DNA of 64,000 nt. Source: Desulfurivibrionaceae bacterium. GTDB taxonomy: Bacteria; Desulfobacterota; Desulfobulbia; Desulfobulbales; UBA5123. The notes under the pieces are model-generated. The model had not been told where the DNA came from and did no database searches. It saw only the letters and a program-made list of their open reading frames with translations. The position numbers and the translations under genes were made by a program. The stretch is taken from assembly GCA_030145325.1 (NCBI GenBank), contig JAQYVW010000008.1, positions 1-64,000 on the forward strand. Direction: 5' to 3'. This document shows, piece by piece, positions 1 to 7,974 of this stretch (position 1 is its first letter; each line of letters opens with the position of its first letter).

Positions 1-1926
1 AGCTTGCTCCAGGACAATACGGATCAACTCCATATTAATAAAATTGTCTTCCACCACCAAAATATTTAAATCATTACAGGTCCCCCATTGGTCAACGTCT
101 GGATTTTGACCAACATCAACTTCTTTCAGAGAAACCTTCTTGAACTTAGCGGTAAAGAAAAATGAACTGCCTTCTCCCTCCCGACTCTGCACCCAAATTT
201 CCCCCTGCATGACCTTTACCAATTGCTTACAAATAGCAAGCCCCAAGCCAGTACCACCATATTCCCGGGAGATACTACTATCAGCCTGCCGAAAATTATC
301 AAAAATATCTATTTCCAAGTTTTCCGGAATACCAATTCCAGTATCGCTGACCGAAAATTTAAGTTCAAGGTCATCACGATTTTCCTCCTGCACGCTGCAG
401 TTGATGGTGATCGTCCCGTTCTCGGTAAACTTTACGGCATTGCTGAGCAGATTACCAAGCACCTGACGTAACCGATTATCATCACCAAATAAGGCAGAAT
501 GAAGGTCTTTGTTAATATCAACCTTGAGTTGATTACCCTTTTGGGTAAGACTTTCAGCGAAAGTTGAAGCAATTGACTCAACAACCTTGAACAAATGGAA
601 AGGACGTTCTGAAATTTCAAGCTGTCCAGCCTCAATTTTAGACAAATCCAAAATATCATTAAGAACGGCAAGAAGAGCATCTGCCGATTGCTGGACAGTT
701 ACCAGGTAAGATCGAACCGCAGGAGTAGGAGATTGCTCTAAGGCCAAGCGATTCATCCCAATAATTGCATTCATGGGGGTGCGAATCTCGTGGCTCATGT
801 TAGCCAAAAAATCACTTTTGGCCTGATTCGCCCTTTCGGCCTCCTCCTTAGCAAGCTTCAAATCAATCTCAGCTTTTTTTCGATCGGTAATATCCCTAAA
901 ATCCTCTATGATACCAAGCAATTTCCCGCCGGAACCATAATAAGGCTGGGCCTTGACCACACAATAAATAGAACGCCCCCCCGGCAGATACTTCTCGACC
1001 TCGCCTTCTACTGCCACAGGACTTTTCATAATGCGGGTCAATGGACATTTCGGGGTGGAACAGGCACCACCGGAAAAGCTATCGTAACATTTGGAATTAA
1101 GCAGTTTTTCCCGATCCATTCCCACCATATTACAATATGTATCGTTAACCTTTATTATCTTAAAATTCTTATCTATTACCCGCATACCGCCGGCTGCGGT
1201 ATTAAAGATAAGTTCTAACTCAAGATGAGAGGCACGGAGAGCTTCTTCTGCATGTTTTAATTCTGTTATATCTACAGCAGAGACAATAATACCAATATCA
1301 TCCAGGTTAGCCGACGAACCAAAACCATTTTTTGAAATAATTAGATTGTGGGTAGTGCCGTCTGGATATATCAAAGAAGTTTCACTACGATGACTCCCCC
1401 CCCTTGCAATAAGCTCCATATCTATTTCATGATGACGGACTGCATCTTCCGGAAGCAAAAATTCATCGATAGAGTGGCTTGCCCCGAGAGGCCCAGAGCA
1501 ACCGAATAAATTATCAAAAGATTTATTTCCTCCTTTGCACCTGCCTTCCATGTCTTTATAAAAAACAGGGGTAGGGATTGAATCAATAAGAGTTTGCTGA
1601 AAAAGCAACCGTTTCAGGAGATGATGAGTAAAACGTTTATGACCAATCAAAATAAGCATAAAAAGAACTGAAATGATTATATAGACTGAATACAAATTCC
1701 TGACAAAAGAACTAACCACCGGATCTTCGAAATAGGAGATGAAATAGCCCACCGTCTCCTGCTCAATATTTTTTACCGGCATAAAAGCTACAATAAAATC
1801 AGCCCCATTCACCGAGATTGCTGTAGAGAATAATCCTTCCTGGGCAAGCATGGGCGAGATTGTGTTACGGATTCGTGAATTTATTTGCCGACGGATTTTA
1901 TCCTCAATGGTAAAAGTGCGAATCAA
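1..1926 (-). CDS. Hybrid sensor histidine kinase, C-terminal part (frameshifted from the ORF upstream, cut by left edge)
   Basis: This reading frame is open from about 1941 to the window edge, so the ORF track missed it. In order it encodes the end of an extracytoplasmic sensor domain, a transmembrane segment (VYIIISVLFMLILIG), two PAS-like regions (the second ending in FRDITDRKKAE), a HisKA box with the phospho-acceptor His in MSHEIRTPMNAIIGMN, and a HATPase_c domain with N box (LSNAVKFTENG), G1 (DTGIGIPE) and G2 (GGTGLGLAICKQL). The start of a receiver domain (ILVVEDNFINMELI) runs off the edge. This is the order of a membrane-bound hybrid two-component kinase. The first TM and the front half of the sensor are in another frame (1904-2668), so one gene has probably been split by a single-base shift. 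A TTG at 1926 with GGAG seven bases upstream could restart translation, but the product would lack the first TM. Confidence 0.85.
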   Translation of the reverse strand, partial: MIRTFTIEDKIRRQINSRIRNTISPMLAQEGLFSTAISVNGADFIVAFMPVKNIEQETVGYFISYFEDPVVSSFVRNLYSVYIIISVLFMLILIGHKRFTHHLLKRLLFQQTLIDSIPTPVFYKDMEGRCKGGNKSFDNLFGCSGPLGASHSIDEFLLPEDAVRHHEIDMELIARGGSHRSETSLIYPDGTTHNLIISKNGFGSSANLDDIGIIVSAVDITELKHAEEALRASHLELELIFNTAAGGMRVIDKNFKIIKVNDTYCNMVGMDREKLLNSKCYDSFSGGACSTPKCPLTRIMKSPVAVEGEVEKYLPGGRSIYCVVKAQPYYGSGGKLLGIIEDFRDITDRKKAEIDLKLAKEEAERANQAKSDFLANMSHEIRTPMNAIIGMNRLALEQSPTPAVRSYLVTVQQSADALLAVLNDILDLSKIEAGQLEISERPFHLFKVVESIASTFAESLTQKGNQLKVDINKDLHSALFGDDNRLRQVLGNLLSNAVKFTENGTITINCSVQEENRDDLELKFSVSDTGIGIPENLEIDIFDNFRQADSSISREYGGTGLGLAICKQLVKVMQGEIWVQSREGEGSSFFFTAKFKKVSLKEVDVGQNPDVDQWGTCNDLNILVVEDNFINMELIRIVLEQA

Positions 1927-2668
1927 CGATATTCTCCGGCATCATATCAACTTTTTCATGCAAATAATCTTCAGACAAATCAGTGGGAATATAATTATCC
2001 AAAGAATCTTGAAAAAGTTTACTACTGGCAACTTTTTTCTTGAGCATAAAGAAGTAATCGCCCGGAAAATGTTGATTTAATGTCCTCTGTAGAAGAAAAA
2101 AAGGCACCCCGGTCTCCACACTACCCAGATGCTGACCATTCAAGTTAATTGGCGCCAGAAAGCGAAATGCATGATAATGTCTTCCTAACTCAAAGGCCTC
2201 AACATATCTTTGCTCTTCATTGACCTTCTTAATCGTCGGGCGGACATCAAAAAGATAGTCATCGAATTTCTCCGGCTTATGCATGCGCAGAAAACTTTTT
2301 CCATCAGCAAAATGAAAATGAACCTGACGTAAATATTTTTTACTTATACGTCCGTAGGTAGGCAACAGCTTCTCATAAAGGCTCTGCCTTAATCTTTTTC
2401 TCTCGTTATCATTGGCATTTGTTGCCTCTGCCATAATATTGACCACAGAAGGTGTAATAATTATCTCCTCCAGGGTTATTCTGGCCAAGTTACTATAGAT
2501 ATCTAGCGTTGAATGAAATTCTGCGGACTGCTTATTACATACTTTTTCAAAATATTGATTTTCTTTCTGATCCTTCAGATAAAACAGCAAACTGATAAAA
2601 ACAGCCTGAAATACTATGAAAAGAATTGCATAGGATTGGTATGTCTTAATTTTATGTGAACTCAGCAT
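1904..2668 (-). CDS. Sensor histidine kinase, N-terminal part (TM1 and sensor domain), terminated by frameshift
   Basis: The 254-residue ORF starts with a transmembrane helix (SYAILFIVFQAVFISLLFYL) followed by a long extracytoplasmic region like a Cache/dCache sensor, with QVHFHFADGKSFLRMHKPE characteristic of such kinases. It stops at VDSHFYH in the middle of the sensor fold, while the neighbouring frame continues the same domain, then TM2, PAS and kinase domains. The stop lies just after a run of four T on the coding strand; reading that run as three T would join both frames (HFTIEDKIRRQ). Either the gene is inactivated or the base count is wrong here. The ligand is unknown. Confidence 0.75.
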   Translation of the reverse strand: MLSSHKIKTYQSYAILFIVFQAVFISLLFYLKDQKENQYFEKVCNKQSAEFHSTLDIYSNLARITLEEIIITPSVVNIMAEATNANDNERKRLRQSLYEKLLPTYGRISKKYLRQVHFHFADGKSFLRMHKPEKFDDYLFDVRPTIKKVNEEQRYVEAFELGRHYHAFRFLAPINLNGQHLGSVETGVPFFLLQRTLNQHFPGDYFFMLKKKVASSKLFQDSLDNYIPTDLSEDYLHEKVDMMPENIVDSHFYH

Positions 2669-2942
2669 TTATTATTAGTTTCCTACGTTGAGCAAGAAGA
2701 ATACAAAAGGTAACAATTATCTAATATCGATTTTATTTATTTCCACCTAACATCAATAATAAGCGCCAAAAGGCAGCATACCTGACCACGACATTAACCG
2801 AATTATTACAACGTATTTTTCGACTACTTACTACAAATATTGCGAACAATAAAATACAATAATCAAAAAAAAGTTCCAGCCCTAAAATGGACATGAGCCT
2901 GCTGAGAGGGAGGGGGGAAGGAGGAGGCTGGCGGCCATTTTA

Positions 2943-3183
2943 TCAGGTAGGACCAATGCTCATTACTGTGCTCGGATTCTCTATCTTGTTATTATTGATC
3001 CGCCAGTAGTAGAGATCTTCCATGTCTTTGTAAACCTGAATAACCTGAAATATTACGTGTTGGTAGTCTCAACCATGAAAGCAGAGGCCAGAACGGTAAA
3101 CACCGTTGCCACCACCCTATGGCTATTCACAGCCGCTATGCCTTTTTCTTGCCGGAACGATGCACCATTTCCATTGACGACAT
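2943..3183 (-). pseudogene. Small broken gene behind a sigma-54 promoter (one predicted TM helix)
   Basis: An ATG at 3183 has an excellent Shine-Dalgarno (AAGGAGG, seven bases away), but its frame stops after 15 residues (MSSMEMVHRSGKKKA). One extra A in the AAAAA run would join it to a protein-like second frame (GIAAVNSHRVVATVFTVLAS, a likely membrane helix). One more base near the next stop would join that to a third frame ending [21 protein letters not shown]. The span of 241 bases plus two missing bases gives exactly 81 codons, an 80-residue protein. I do not recognise the family. It could be a decayed gene, two assembly errors, or simply the 15-residue peptide. Confidence 0.35.
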
Positions 3184-3249
3184 GCAATCGCCTCCTTTCC
3201 ATCTCCTGAATCTTTGAAGGGACTTCACTTTCTCTCGTTTAATAATAAC

Positions 3250-3265
3250 AGCAAGGGCTATGCCA
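3250..3265 (-). promoter_or_regulatory. Putative sigma-54 (RpoN) promoter
   Basis: Read on the minus strand, TGGCATAGCCCTTGCT matches the -24/-12 consensus, with GG and GC separated by exactly ten bases. Transcription would start near 3239, about 56 bases before the ATG at 3183, which has a strong ribosome-binding site. Two palindromes lie at about -75 and -107, where enhancer-binding proteins usually bind. Confidence 0.6.
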
Positions 3266-3306
3266 CCCCTAAGCTAACGGATTAGGGTCCTTTTGATTTG
3301 TAAGAA

Positions 3307-3354
3307 TTACCGGTTCGTAACAGCACAACAATAACAACGTTACCGACTGGTAAC
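3307..3354 (-). promoter_or_regulatory. Two palindromic operator-like sites upstream of the sigma-54 promoter
   Basis: TTACCGGTTCGTAA (3307-3320) and GTTACCGACTGGTAAC (3339-3354) are two copies of a TTACCG-N4-GTAA inverted repeat. Their centres are 33 bases apart, about three helical turns. Upstream of a -24/-12 promoter this is the usual arrangement of activator-binding sites. The cognate regulator is not in the window. Confidence 0.5.
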
Positions 3355-3369
3355 GCCGTAAATATAAAG

Positions 3370-3407
3370 AAGATGGGGATGCGTTCCGCAGAATACATTC
3401 CCATCTT
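3370..3407 (-). terminator. Weak terminator-like hairpin after the TDT transporter gene
   Basis: AAGATGGGGATG and CATTCCCATCTT form a 12-bp stem with one G-U pair and a 14-base loop. On the minus strand the stem is followed by CTTTATATTT. It lies 260 bases past the transporter stop codon and would separate it from the sigma-54 unit. Confidence 0.35.
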
Positions 3408-3669
3408 TAACTACTTACCATCCCACCTTGGTGGTGATTGCAAGAGACTCCCCTGCCAAATCAAATCAACGGAGACTTTTTTATAAGTCCAACGATTGAG
3501 CATCCTAAGGTTCAGCATCGAAACCATCCCAGATGAGAGAACCGGGACAGACTTGCATAATTGCATAACCATAAGAGCATAGGGCACAGTTGACTTGGTA
3601 CAACTTCACTCAAAACAAAGAACAAATTCTAAGATAAGGAAGGAACTACCTATCATCTTCTTTGTCGCC

Positions 3670-4848
3670 TTAATTAATAGGCTCCTTGACAGATACGATG
3701 GGGGAGCCTGATGATGGCGGAGGCCGGAACAAATGTCCTTTTACCATCCCCTTGGTGGTGCCAAAAGCAGCCACTACCCAGGCGATGAGCAATCCTAGAT
3801 AATAGAGAATACTGGCCCATTTAAACATGGGCAGAGCGGTATGGTGCGCCAATTGGGCAATGCCAGTGACACAGGTACCCACAGGAAAGGTAAATGCCCA
3901 ATAGGTCAGGGCAAATTTCATTTGTCGGCGCCGGGCACGAAGGGTTAAGAGAGTTGCAAGACAGGTCCAGAGGAATACAAATCCAAAGATAGGCACACTG
4001 TACAGCACCGCAAACAATTCAAACCCATGGGCAAGTTGAGAAGGTAGCGCACCCTTAGCAACGGTACCCAGTATTCCCGCCGCAGTCATGGATTGCCCCA
4101 AGGGGCCTAAAACAATCCACAGGGTTGGTACCCGCGAGGTACCGGAAGTGCCATGATGTGCCAACCGGCTCCAGATCATTGAGATGATAATGAGCGCCGC
4201 CACAAGACTTAAACCAAACATGGAAAAACAAAGGTAGAACATGGTCTCTCTTAATACGCCCACCGGGGCGTAGGGAACAAGCATGGCTCCGATTGTCGCC
4301 GATACCATGGGCGAGACAACGGGCATTAGCCATCCCCCAAAGGCGGAGTCCGGTCGCACCTTAAATTTGGTAAACAATCGATAAGGGATAATTATCGCAA
4401 AGGCAAGACCGGTTATGGTGCCTGCACCCCAGAGAGCCCAAGCAATTTCATGGGCCAATGCCAGGCCGACAACATGATCACCCAGCAAAAGAGTTCCCCC
4501 AGCGATGGTGAGGATGGCCATTGGCGGCGCCCCATAAAACTGTGCCATCATGGGGTCGCTGAAATGCTTTCCCCAGACACTTTTCCCCTGGAGCAATTGA
4601 ACGCATGTCGCCAAGACAAGACCGATCAACATACAAGAAGCCAAGCACCAGACAACCAGGGCAAAACCGTGAAGTTGGTCTGATAACAGAGGTAACGAAG
4701 CCGCAGCATTGGCAATAATGCCGGTGCCCATCACCGAGGCAAACCAGTTGGGACCTAATTCAAAGTCATTGGTCGCGCCAGTGACCGAGTAGAAAAACCG
4801 CTTCCACCAAAACCCTTTGACGCTTGTGTTTTTAAGATCGTCATCCAT
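3670..4848 (-). CDS. TDT-family (TehA/SLAC1-like) transporter or anion channel
   Basis: This 392-residue, highly hydrophobic protein has about ten membrane segments and the family hallmarks near the start (GPNWFASVMGTGIIANAA) and in the C-terminal half (YWAFTFPVGTCVTG). TDT members (TehA, Mae1, SSU1, SLAC1) move dicarboxylates, sulfite or other anions across the cytoplasmic membrane; the substrate cannot be read from sequence. In a likely sulfur-metabolising anaerobe, sulfite or a C4-dicarboxylate are plausible guesses only. The ribosome-binding site is weak (AGGAT). A 27-codon ORF with a good Shine-Dalgarno ends ten bases before the start codon and might couple its translation. Confidence 0.85.
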   Translation of the reverse strand: MDDDLKNTSVKGFWWKRFFYSVTGATNDFELGPNWFASVMGTGIIANAAASLPLLSDQLHGFALVVWCLASCMLIGLVLATCVQLLQGKSVWGKHFSDPMMAQFYGAPPMAILTIAGGTLLLGDHVVGLALAHEIAWALWGAGTITGLAFAIIIPYRLFTKFKVRPDSAFGGWLMPVVSPMVSATIGAMLVPYAPVGVLRETMFYLCFSMFGLSLVAALIIISMIWSRLAHHGTSGTSRVPTLWIVLGPLGQSMTAAGILGTVAKGALPSQLAHGFELFAVLYSVPIFGFVFLWTCLATLLTLRARRRQMKFALTYWAFTFPVGTCVTGIAQLAHHTALPMFKWASILYYLGLLIAWVVAAFGTTKGMVKGHLFRPPPSSGSPIVSVKEPIN

Positions 4849-5205
4849 ATCTTTGATCCTATCGGTTGGAATAAAAAACGGGACGCATTGAAGTACGACT
4901 CCTACGGTTCAAACCGGGGAACGGCCTATTCCTGATAATCATGAGAAGGTACCTCCATAACATAGCCCTTTTATTGGTGGAAGTAATGGATGAAATTATA
5001 CGCTGGAATCTACCGACATACAAACACCTTGGCCAATTAAATGGTCAGGAAAATGTCTACTGTTTGCACTTCCGGGTAGGATGACAGTTATATTCTAGTG
5101 CTGCTGGCAGAAAATTATCGACAGGGAACGACGGAGATGGTCAAAAAACCAAAATACATCTGGTGAGTATTTTTTATCAACTACCTGGGCAATTTTAAAA
5201 AAACC
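4849..5205. other. Intergenic region, no confident gene
   Basis: This is the upstream region of the TDT gene. On the minus strand 4859-4942 is a 27-residue ORF (MIIRNRPFPGLN...) with GGAGG at good spacing, ending just before the transporter start. On the plus strand a 32-codon ORF begins at the ATG of TAATGGATGAAATT (MDEIIRWNLPTYKH...) with a GGAAG box. Neither resembles a known protein. No terminator or RNA gene was recognised. Confidence 0.4.
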
Positions 5206-5817
5206 CTACATTGACCGGCACTCATGGAAATACTGCACGGAATAGGTCTGCACCGCTAAGGTACCATCGCGCCAGGCGTCGGTGTTGAGCATGGCTTTCT
5301 GACAGAGGTGGCTGAGAAAACTCTCTGGCTCAGGAAGCTGCTCCCACACCTGGGGAAGAAAGGTCGCCCGCGCCCCCCCTTTGGCGATGATAACCCCGTC
5401 AACATTGGGCTTCAGCTTGGCGACAAGATCATCACCATCTGCATAATCCAAAGATTGCGGTTGAGAAAGGATACTGACCTCGATCTCGATGGTGGCCAAC
5501 TCCGCAACCGAAAGAGGCGCAAAACGGGGGTCACCAAAGGCGGCATTGAGAGCATTTTCACGAACCCCGTCAACAATGCAACTAACCGCAACCAGGGAGC
5601 CGATGCAACCGCGTAACAGCCCGCCGACCGTCAAGGTGACAAAAACGCCACGGTGTTGCTGTAGCTCAGCTTGCTTAAGAACAGCCGAATCATCACTTAC
5701 CGATAAAGATTCCGCCTCCACAGCTAGACGGGCGGAGATAACGGAACGTGCCAATCGGATCAATGCCTGCCCCTGTGCTTCGGTCAAAGATGTTGCCAAT
5801 ACCTTCTTGCTTTCCAT
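5206..5817 (-). CDS. AMMECR1-domain protein (AmmeMemoRadiSam protein A-like)
   Basis: The 203-residue product has the AMMECR1 hallmarks: RGCIGSL in the core, NALNAAFGDPRFAPL, and an IEVSILSQPQ strand. In many prokaryotes this domain occurs with Memo and a radical SAM enzyme; its chemistry is not established. No Memo gene is in the window and the radical SAM gene at 33541-34503 is a different subfamily. I chose the ATG at 5817 (MESKKV) over the track start at 5853 because GGAGGAGGGG lies immediately upstream and the longer start adds unconserved residues. It follows the selenoprotein gene but a strong hairpin separates them. Confidence 0.85.
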   Translation of the reverse strand: MESKKVLATSLTEAQGQALIRLARSVISARLAVEAESLSVSDDSAVLKQAELQQHRGVFVTLTVGGLLRGCIGSLVAVSCIVDGVRENALNAAFGDPRFAPLSVAELATIEIEVSILSQPQSLDYADGDDLVAKLKPNVDGVIIAKGGARATFLPQVWEQLPEPESFLSHLCQKAMLNTDAWRDGTLAVQTYSVQYFHECRSM

Positions 5818-5851
5818 AATCCCCTCCTCCCGCAAACGAACAGCCACAAAC

Positions 5852-5893
5852 AAAAAAAAGCCCCTGACCGAAAACGGCCAGAGGCTTTTTTTT
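5852..5893 (-). terminator. Rho-independent terminator, symmetric, between the selenoprotein gene and AMMECR1
   Basis: GCCCCTGACCG and CGGCCAGAGGC form an 11-bp stem with two mismatches around an AAAA loop. It is flanked by an A tract on one side and a T tract on the other, so it can act in both directions. It lies just after the stop codon of the selenoprotein gene. Confidence 0.75.
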
Positions 5894-5903
5894 AATCAAC
5901 TCA

Positions 5904-6275
5904 TCAACAGCCGCAGCCGCCTGAGTCCCCGGTGCCACAGCCACCGGAATCACCACCGGAGCCGCAGGAACTGCCGCAGCCACCACCGCCGCCGATGGGT
6001 ACCGGCGAAGAGATGGAGAACCCGGAACGGGGCCCAGCATCAATGAAATCAACCTTAATCTCCTGGCACTGAACCAGAAGGGCTTTGTCTACCAGAAATT
6101 TGATGCCTTCCTGATCAAAAACGTCGTCGTTGTCTTTTGGCTCATCCAGAGCCAATCCCAAAGAGGGGCCGGCTCAGCCGCCCTGCATGATGGCTACACG
6201 AATCGCAGAATCGATACTGTTCTGCGACATGTAGTCTTTCAGGTTCTTGATCGCAAGATCCGTTGCTGTAAACAT
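5904..6275 (-). CDS. HesB/IscA-like selenoprotein with in-frame UGA (Sec34)
   Basis: Reading from the ATG at 6275 (AAGGAGG nine bases upstream) gives 33 residues ending IMQGG, then TGA at 6176-6174, then AGPSLGLALDEPKDND. The ORF track shows only the part after the TGA. The joined 123-residue sequence is an IscA/HesB-type protein in which the first conserved metal-ligand Cys is replaced by the TGA codon; the distal Cys-x-Cys is kept at the very end (GCGC). A perfect 7-bp hairpin begins 18 bases after the TGA, as expected of a bacterial SECIS. HesB-like selenoproteins are known in Deltaproteobacteria. The tail is a Gly/Cys-rich stretch with five Cys. Possible roles are Fe-S or redox handling. 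A standard gene caller would truncate this gene or call it broken. Confidence 0.85.
6137..6155 (-). promoter_or_regulatory. Bacterial SECIS hairpin for Sec insertion
   Basis: On the coding strand TTGGCTCTGGATGAGCCAA folds into a perfect 7-bp stem with the five-base loop TGGAT. It lies within the ORF, starting 18 bases after the UGA. Position and an apical loop containing G residues fit bSECIS elements read by SelB. Confidence 0.7.
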
Positions 6276-6372
6276 AAAAAAAACCTCCTTACAATAAGAT
6301 GTTCGGTCACCAGATCGTCACACAACGATAAGAGCGACATAATTAACATCGGAATAGCAAATGTATTTAAGC

Positions 6373-6401
6373 AATTTAAGTTGCAGGTGCCAATAAGTCA
6401 A
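6373..6401 (-). promoter_or_regulatory. Putative sigma-70 promoter of the HesB-like selenoprotein gene
   Basis: On the minus strand, TTGACT and TAAATT are separated by 17 bases, about 100 bases before the start codon. The 305-base gap 6276-6580 is the divergent promoter region shared with the phosphofructokinase gene; no other feature was recognised in it. Confidence 0.45.
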
Positions 6402-6580
6402 GGGGTATGTCCCTAAAACACCCTACAAGCCTAACCTCTCCCCTCCCCTAAACGCAAGATAAGATGCAATCTACGAGATTATAATAACAAAATGCTTGAA
6501 CTTAGTATTTCTCCAACGGTATGGTCAAATAGAAAAAGTTCCCATCAATTATACCAACCAAAGGCTGGAGACAAACTAGG

Positions 6581-7669
6581 ATGAAAAAAATCGTCATTTC
6601 CACCGGCGGCGGCGACGCTCCCGGCCTCAACGCAGTGATTTACGCAGTGGTTATGTCAGCCCATGCCCGTGGTTGGGAGGTTTATGGTAGCCGCAGCGGC
6701 TATCGCGGCCTACTGGCCCCGGAAGAATTGATCCGCCTGACCCCGGAAATGGTGGCGGATATCACCCCCACCGGCGGCACCATCCTCGGCTCCACCAACA
6801 AAGGAAACCCTTTTGAGATGCCGGTTCGCTCAGTCACCGGTGAATACCAGAACCACGATGTATCCGATGAAATCATGAAACATTTCAACAGATTGGGCTT
6901 TTACTGCCATATCGCCGTGGGCGGTGACGGCAGCCTGGAGATTGCCCATCGCTTCGCCACCGAGAAAGGGATGCCGGTGATCGGAGTACCCAAGACCATC
7001 GACAACGATCTCCAGGCCACCCAACGCACCTTCGGTTTTGACACCGCCGTATCCACCGCCACTGAAGCGCTGGACAAACTCCACTCCACCGCCAAGTCAC
7101 ACGACCGGGTGATGGTGGTAGAGGTGATGGGCCGCGATTCGGGATGGATTGCCCTGAACTCCGGAATCTCCGGCTGCGCTGACGTTATCCTGATCCCGGA
7201 AATCCCCTTTGATATGGCTAAGGTTTGTGAGAAGATTGAGGACAACGAGTTGCACAAAAAACATTACGCCATCGTCGTGGTTGCCGAAGGGGCAAAACCT
7301 CTAGGAGTCGACGAGGTGATGGGCAAAGAAGGTGAGATGGGCAGAGCAGAAAAGGTTCTGGGCGGGATCGGCGAATGGGTTGCCAATAAAATAAACTGCT
7401 GCCTGGAGAAAGACACCCGCTCGCTGGTTCTTGGTCACCTGCAACGTGGCGGCAGCCCCACCACCTTTGATCGGTTGCTGGCGTTACGATTTGGCGCTGC
7501 GGCAGTAAGGATGGCTGAGGAAGGAATCTTTGACCATATGGTGGCCTTGAGCACCCCGACCATGAAAGCGGTGCCGCTGGCGGAAGCGATCCAATCACGG
7601 AAGAAAGTCCCTATGGACAGCGACAAATTGATGACCGCGAGAGAAATAGGCATCTGCATGGGCGACTAA
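6581..7669 (+). CDS. pfkA: 6-phosphofructokinase (PfkA family, mixed ATP/PPi-type signature)
   Basis: This 362-residue enzyme phosphorylates fructose 6-phosphate in glycolysis. Visible motifs are the nucleotide loop STGGGDAPGLNA, GGDGS near residue 110, PKTIDND near residue 130, the substrate loop MGRDSGWIAL, and LGHLQRGGSPTTFDR near the end. GGDGS (Gly) is typical of ATP-dependent enzymes, while Lys in PKTIDND is typical of PPi-dependent ones. This combination occurs in group III PFKs, where the donor cannot be assigned safely. GGAG lies 11 bases before the start. It is transcribed divergently from the selenoprotein gene and converges with the folC operon. Confidence 0.92.
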   Translation: MKKIVISTGGGDAPGLNAVIYAVVMSAHARGWEVYGSRSGYRGLLAPEELIRLTPEMVADITPTGGTILGSTNKGNPFEMPVRSVTGEYQNHDVSDEIMKHFNRLGFYCHIAVGGDGSLEIAHRFATEKGMPVIGVPKTIDNDLQATQRTFGFDTAVSTATEALDKLHSTAKSHDRVMVVEVMGRDSGWIALNSGISGCADVILIPEIPFDMAKVCEKIEDNELHKKHYAIVVVAEGAKPLGVDEVMGKEGEMGRAEKVLGGIGEWVANKINCCLEKDTRSLVLGHLQRGGSPTTFDRLLALRFGAAAVRMAEEGIFDHMVALSTPTMKAVPLAEAIQSRKKVPMDSDKLMTAREIGICMGD

Positions 7670-7671
7670 GG

Positions 7672-7974
7672 TTACTGTTGATCAAGCCGCTCCATGTAAT
7701 CCTCCCATTCCATGGGCAGCATGGTTTTCTTAAGGTTGTTGCATTCCTTGCAGGATGGAACCAGGTTATTCTTGACACTACGCCCCCCTCGCGCCAAGGG
7801 GACAAGATGATCCATGGTCAGTTCTTCCATGGCCGTCACCTGGCCACAGTAGTGACAGACCCTCTGGGCGATCTTGTTTTTCCACCAACGGGTACGGCGA
7901 AGATCTCTCGCCTTGCCCCGTTCACGACGGATAGTCGCATCATCTACGCCACTGAAGAAAAACCCGTCGTCCAT
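7672..7974 (-). CDS. HNH endonuclease-family protein
   Basis: This 100-residue protein has the compact HNH fold: a first CxxC (CHYCGQV), the catalytic block LTMDHLVPLARGGRSVKNN, and a second CxxC (CKECNNLK), so the beta-beta-alpha metal site should be intact. Such small HNH proteins cleave DNA but are often of unknown cellular role. The ATG at 7974 shares a base with the folC stop (TGATG), implying translational coupling; the track start at 7977 is GTG one codon earlier. It is the last gene of the helicase-folC operon, with only two bases to the converging pfkA. Confidence 0.85.
   Translation of the reverse strand: MDDGFFFSGVDDATIRRERGKARDLRRTRWWKNKIAQRVCHYCGQVTAMEELTMDHLVPLARGGRSVKNNLVPSCKECNNLKKTMLPMEWEDYMERLDQQ

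Noticed and set aside
4890-4925. tRNA-like GGTTCAAACC sequence
   Set aside because: The flanking bases do not form a T stem and no acceptor or anticodon arm is present.
5206-5817. AMMECR1 and the radical SAM gene at 33541 considered as one AmmeMemoRadiSam system
   Set aside because: The genes are 28 kb apart, the radical SAM protein looks like the PflX/COG1313 group, and no Memo gene is in the window.
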